49,537 nt of DNA from NCBI GenBank assembly GCA_001803395.1, contig MHBU01000019.1, positions 1 through 49,537 on the forward strand. The letters run 5' to 3'. This document shows positions 46,888-49,537 of this stretch, in pieces (the stretch's first letter is position 1; every line of letters starts with the position of its first letter). The position numbers and the translations under genes were made by a program. This DNA comes from Methylotenera sp. RIFCSPLOWO2_02_FULL_45_14 (GTDB taxonomy: Bacteria; Pseudomonadota; Gammaproteobacteria; Burkholderiales; Methylophilaceae). The notes beneath the pieces were generated by a model. The model had not been told where the DNA came from and did no database searches. It was given only the letters and a program-made list of their open reading frames with translations.

Positions 46888-47607
46888 CTATTTTTTTGTC
46901 GCCTCAGACAACATACGTTCAATTTCTTTATAAGGTTGCGCACCCAACATGCGCTTGCCATCCGCAAAAATTAGAGTTGGTGTACTAGTCACACCAATTT
47001 TTTTAGCTAGCTGCCCTATTTTTTCTATCGGCACATCACATGTAGCCGCAGTACTTGGAAGCTGATCTCTTAAAATCCAATTTTCCCATGCCTTTACGCG
47101 ATCTTTAGCGCACCAGATAAGTTTAGATTTATTCTCGGCATCAGGGTGTAACTGCTCAATGGGATACAAGAATGTATAAACTGTTACATCAGTAATGTTG
47201 GCAATTTCGTTACGCTCCAAGCGTTTGCAATAGGGGCAATCCACATCAGAAAACACGACTAATTTACGGCTGCCATTGCCTTTGACTACTCTAATGGCTT
47301 GATCAAGCGGTAAGCTTGCGAAATCAATTTTTGTAAGCTCTTCTAAGCGTTCTCCTGTAATATCTTTTTTAGTTTTTGGGTCAACTAAACGACCTTCGGC
47401 AATTAAAAAAGTCAGCTTTTCATCTGTATAAATAATCTGTCCACCCATAAACACTTCATACAAACCTGCATAAGGGGTTTTGGTTACTTTTTCTACTTTA
47501 AATTTTGGATAAGCCGCTTCTACCGCTTTTTTAACACTGGCTTCATCTGCTATTGCAAGCGTTGAGAACGCACCCATTAAAGCAATACTGATTATTTTTT
47601 TTAACAT
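46888..47607 (-). CDS. dsbC: thiol:disulfide interchange protein DsbC
   Basis: A 239-aa periplasmic disulfide isomerase/thioredoxin-fold protein. A signal peptide (residues about 1-20, ending LAIA) is followed by the dimerisation domain and a catalytic domain with CPYC at 124-127 and the cis-Pro loop TSTPTLIF. A second Cys pair (IWCAK and ATCDV) matches DsbC. Its SD (AAAGGAAAG) is strong. The gene is separated from the Ubi pair upstream by 115 bp. Confidence 0.94.
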   Translation of the reverse strand: MLKKIISIALMGAFSTLAIADEASVKKAVEAAYPKFKVEKVTKTPYAGLYEVFMGGQIIYTDEKLTFLIAEGRLVDPKTKKDITGERLEELTKIDFASLPLDQAIRVVKGNGSRKLVVFSDVDCPYCKRLERNEIANITDVTVYTFLYPIEQLHPDAENKSKLIWCAKDRVKAWENWILRDQLPSTAATCDVPIEKIGQLAKKIGVTSTPTLIFADGKRMLGAQPYKEIERMLSEATKK

Positions 47608-47722
47608 TAACTTTCCTTTAAGTAATACTTAACTTGTACTAACAATTAAAATAAATTACGCTAATTAAACCCAAATTTGTCCATTAGGCATCCCTAATGA
47701 CCAAGCTCAGAGAACACCGAAG

Positions 47723-48910
47723 TTAAAGCGCAACCGCATTGGCTACCAACATTTTTTTAATTGGTTGCTGGTTAGTCGCGGACAATCCCCAATTCCTTAC
47801 TTTCTTGACTACACTATTTTGACTTTCAAACAGATGATACAAGCCATTGGTTAACACTAGCATGGTGAGTAAATCTGTTTTTCTTGCACGACTATATTGC
47901 TTTAACAAACTAACGTCATTGATGTGTTGATACTGATGTTTGCTTGCCAATATTTGCAACAAATCAATCACATCTCTAAACCCCAGATTGACACCCTGCC
48001 CCGCCATCGGATGCACCCGATGCGCGGCATCACCTACTAGGACTACTGAATGTTGGCTTAATTCATTCGCCGTTTTCAACGTGAGCGGAAAAGCCGCCGT
48101 ATCACCCATTAATGTCAATTCACCCAAGGCAGAACGTCCAACTGCCATGACCTGCTGTGCAAGTTCACTAGCGCCAAGCTTTAACAAACGATCAGCATAT
48201 TGCGTTGGCGCGGACCACACAATTGAAATTTTATTCTCGGGCAACGGCAACCACGCCATAATGCCACTTCTACCCGCTTCATCTTGTGTAAACCACTGCC
48301 TTGCAATGTTGTCGTGCGTTTTTTCAGTGACAAAATTCGCCACAATGGCCGTTTGATGATACGGTTTTTGCTGGTTGCCAATACCCAGCTGCTGACGCAC
48401 CCATGAATTTGCACCATCAGCCGCCAGCAATAACGTGCTTTCTATGCTTTGTTGATTTTCTAAATGCAGCACGGCTTGGTGCGCACTCGCGTTAAGCGAT
48501 TCACTTGCATTGCCAAATAACGTACTTATACCACTAGCTTGCACCTGCGCCATGAGCGCGAGCTTTAAAGCACGTTCTTCTACAATAAAGCCCAGGTTGT
48601 CAGCATTCACATCGTCAGCTAACAATTGCAACGGCTCTGGCGTAGCATCGCCCCATACCTCCATTGCGCGCATCTCGGTCACCCGGCTTGCATCTAATCG
48701 CTGCCAAACGCCTAATCGCATCAACCACTGTGCATTTTTCGGGCTAATCGCGTATATGCGTTGATCCCACTCAGTTAGATTCTCATTCGACGGAGGCAAC
48801 TGGCTATCAACCAACACCACTTCATAGCCGGCTTGATTCAAGGCAACCGCCGCCGCCAACCCTACCAAGCCAGCGCCTACAATCGTCACATCCACTTTTA
48901 GGGTACTCAT
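47723..48910 (-). CDS. UbiH/UbiF/UbiI/VisC family FAD-dependent hydroxylase
   Basis: A 395-aa flavin monooxygenase that probably hydroxylates the ubiquinone ring. The N-terminal dinucleotide motif is GAGLVGLAAAVAL (residues 12-24), the second FAD motif is LVGDAAHRVHPMAGQGVNLGFRD, and EWDQRIYAISPKN is typical of UbiF/UbiI relatives. The ring position is not decided by sequence here. It starts in a 4-bp ATGA overlap with the next UbiH-like gene upstream, so the two are translationally coupled. Confidence 0.9.
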   Translation of the reverse strand: MSTLKVDVTIVGAGLVGLAAAVALNQAGYEVVLVDSQLPPSNENLTEWDQRIYAISPKNAQWLMRLGVWQRLDASRVTEMRAMEVWGDATPEPLQLLADDVNADNLGFIVEERALKLALMAQVQASGISTLFGNASESLNASAHQAVLHLENQQSIESTLLLAADGANSWVRQQLGIGNQQKPYHQTAIVANFVTEKTHDNIARQWFTQDEAGRSGIMAWLPLPENKISIVWSAPTQYADRLLKLGASELAQQVMAVGRSALGELTLMGDTAAFPLTLKTANELSQHSVVLVGDAAHRVHPMAGQGVNLGFRDVIDLLQILASKHQYQHINDVSLLKQYSRARKTDLLTMLVLTNGLYHLFESQNSVVKKVRNWGLSATNQQPIKKMLVANAVAL

Positions 48911-49537
48911 TTACCGAAACTCATTTTGCTCACCAAATGCCGTTTGATAGGGGTTACTAAATCAAACAAACCGATGCCTGCACTTCTTAATGCAGAGATG
49001 CCTAAAATATCATTAGAAAATATATTCACTAAAAAATCGGTAAATAACAGACCGTTTTTAGTGTCCGTTTTGCGGCTGGCACGATACGCCGCGAGCATCT
49101 CCTGGCTACCCAAGTCAGCACTCGCGTTCACTATCTGTCGCGCCAACACTTCCGCATCGCGTAAGCCCACATTAAAACCCTGTCCGGCTACGGGGTGCAT
49201 GGTCTGGGCGGCGTTGCCGATCACCACCAAATGCGGCGTGCTACTTTCGGCCAGTTGCGATAACTTTAACGGAAACGTCATGCGCTTTTCTACACTGACA
49301 AAACGCCCGACTCTATCACCAAATTGTGCATGAAACTGCGCTAAAAATTCAGCATCACTGAGCGTCAGCAATGGTGCAATCAATTCTTTCTTGCCTGTCC
49401 ACACTAATGAAAAATCATGTTCGCCATTCGGCAGCAATGCCATTGGTCCGTTAGCCGTAAACCGCTCATAAGCAATGTTATTATGTGGCAGCTCTGCGCG
49501 CACTTTGCTAATCAGCGCATCATGTCCATATTCTTTG
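48907..49537 (-). CDS. ubiH: UbiH-like 2-octaprenyl-6-methoxyphenol hydroxylase, partial (5' end off the window)
   Basis: The C-terminal 209 or so residues of a UbiH-type hydroxylase. The frame stays open to base 49537 (KEYGHDALISKVRAELP), so the N-terminal FAD domain lies outside. The family motif VVIGNAAQTMHPVAGQG, with the Asn and Gln that distinguish UbiH from the GDAAH of UbiF, is present. A GTG at 49503 is within the gene and not its start. The stop overlaps the neighbouring hydroxylase by 4 bp. Confidence 0.9.
   Translation of the reverse strand, partial: KEYGHDALISKVRAELPHNNIAYERFTANGPMALLPNGEHDFSLVWTGKKELIAPLLTLSDAEFLAQFHAQFGDRVGRFVSVEKRMTFPLKLSQLAESSTPHLVVIGNAAQTMHPVAGQGFNVGLRDAEVLARQIVNASADLGSQEMLAAYRASRKTDTKNGLLFTDFLVNIFSNDILGISALRSAGIGLFDLVTPIKRHLVSKMSFGK

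Noticed and set aside
46785-46967. 60-aa minus-strand frame next to dsbC
   Set aside because: It overlaps dsbC in another frame, has no recognisable domain and no RBS, and the part outside dsbC is non-conserved-looking.
47682-47699. CATTAGG/CCTAATG inverted repeat after the Ubi genes as a terminator
   Set aside because: The stem is only 7 bp and is not followed by a T-run on the minus strand.
47723-49537. The two adjacent Ubi hydroxylases as one gene split by a frameshift
   Set aside because: Each has its own C-terminal FAD motif (GDAAHRVHP and GNAAQTMHP) and they overlap by a normal ATGA, so they are two paralogues.
1-49537. CRISPR arrays, rRNA, prophage, integrase or restriction-modification genes
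   Set aside because: No regularly spaced repeats, rRNA motifs or such proteins were seen.

Overview
The window is a dense, almost wholly housekeeping stretch of a proteobacterial chromosome, moderately AT-rich. Gene content and order (ycaR-type gene between lpxK and kdsB, ribB-type fusion, ruvX-pyrR-pyrB-pyrC', pilT-pilU beside yggS-proC-yggT, xseB-ispA-dxs, folE2) fit a betaproteobacterium. My best guess is a methylotroph of the Methylophilaceae (Methylotenera-like); that is an inference from gene repertoire and base composition, since no 16S or methanol dehydrogenase gene is present. I see no rRNA, CRISPR array, prophage, transposase or obvious defence island.

Layout. 1-342: an initiator tRNA-fMet with a clear sigma70 promoter. 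343-9854 (minus strand): an envelope-building block of kdsB, a ycaR/Trm112-like gene, lpxK and msbA (lipid A/Kdo), exbD-exbB (energy transduction), comEC (DNA uptake) and lolD-lolC (lipoprotein release). 9914-15589 (plus): ribE, ribBX, yqgE, ruvX, pyrR, pyrB and pyrC', partly tied by one-base TAATG stop/start overlaps. 15636-17888 (minus): pilU and pilT. 17961-22182 (plus): yggS, proC, yggT and a dynamin-like GTPase. 22186-24290 (minus): rng and maf. 24366-26657 (plus): marC-like, nudJ-like, mnmA. 26848-27480 (minus): a GST. 27554-30270 (plus): nadC and a GspE/PilB-like ATPase. 30317-32196 (minus): a cyclic-nucleotide-binding/rhodanese protein and a metallo-beta-lactamase-fold hydrolase. 32383-37102 (plus): carboxylesterase, xseB, ispA, dxs, folE2. 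37166-41579 (minus): retropepsin-like protease, MFS transporter, aroC, class I amidotransferase, rluE. 41594-46518: icd (plus), a cold-shock gene (minus), pilB-pilC (plus). 46888-49537 (minus): dsbC and two UbiH-family hydroxylases, the last cut by the window end.

How the genes work together. Four RecA-like secretion ATPases (PilU, PilT, PilB and a GspE-like orphan), the PilC platform protein and ComEC cover much of a type IV pilus/DNA-uptake machine, though scattered. Three products carry altered key residues: RibBX has a degenerate GTP cyclohydrolase II half, PyrC' lacks the dihydroorotase metal histidines, and Icd has lost four of five NADP-recognition residues in a pattern that points to NAD+. 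DXS and IspA together feed isoprenoid (including quinone) synthesis, which the UbiH-family enzymes at the right end would use.

Most unusual structure: a gene-free, 199-bp MITE-like element at 46552-46750 with about 25-bp imperfect terminal inverted repeats, internal hairpins and a flanking TTAC duplication, just after pilC. I found no clear novel multi-gene system. The best candidates for follow-up are this element, the Icd cofactor signature, and the paired cNMP-sensor/rhodanese and phosphodiesterase-like genes at 30317-32196.
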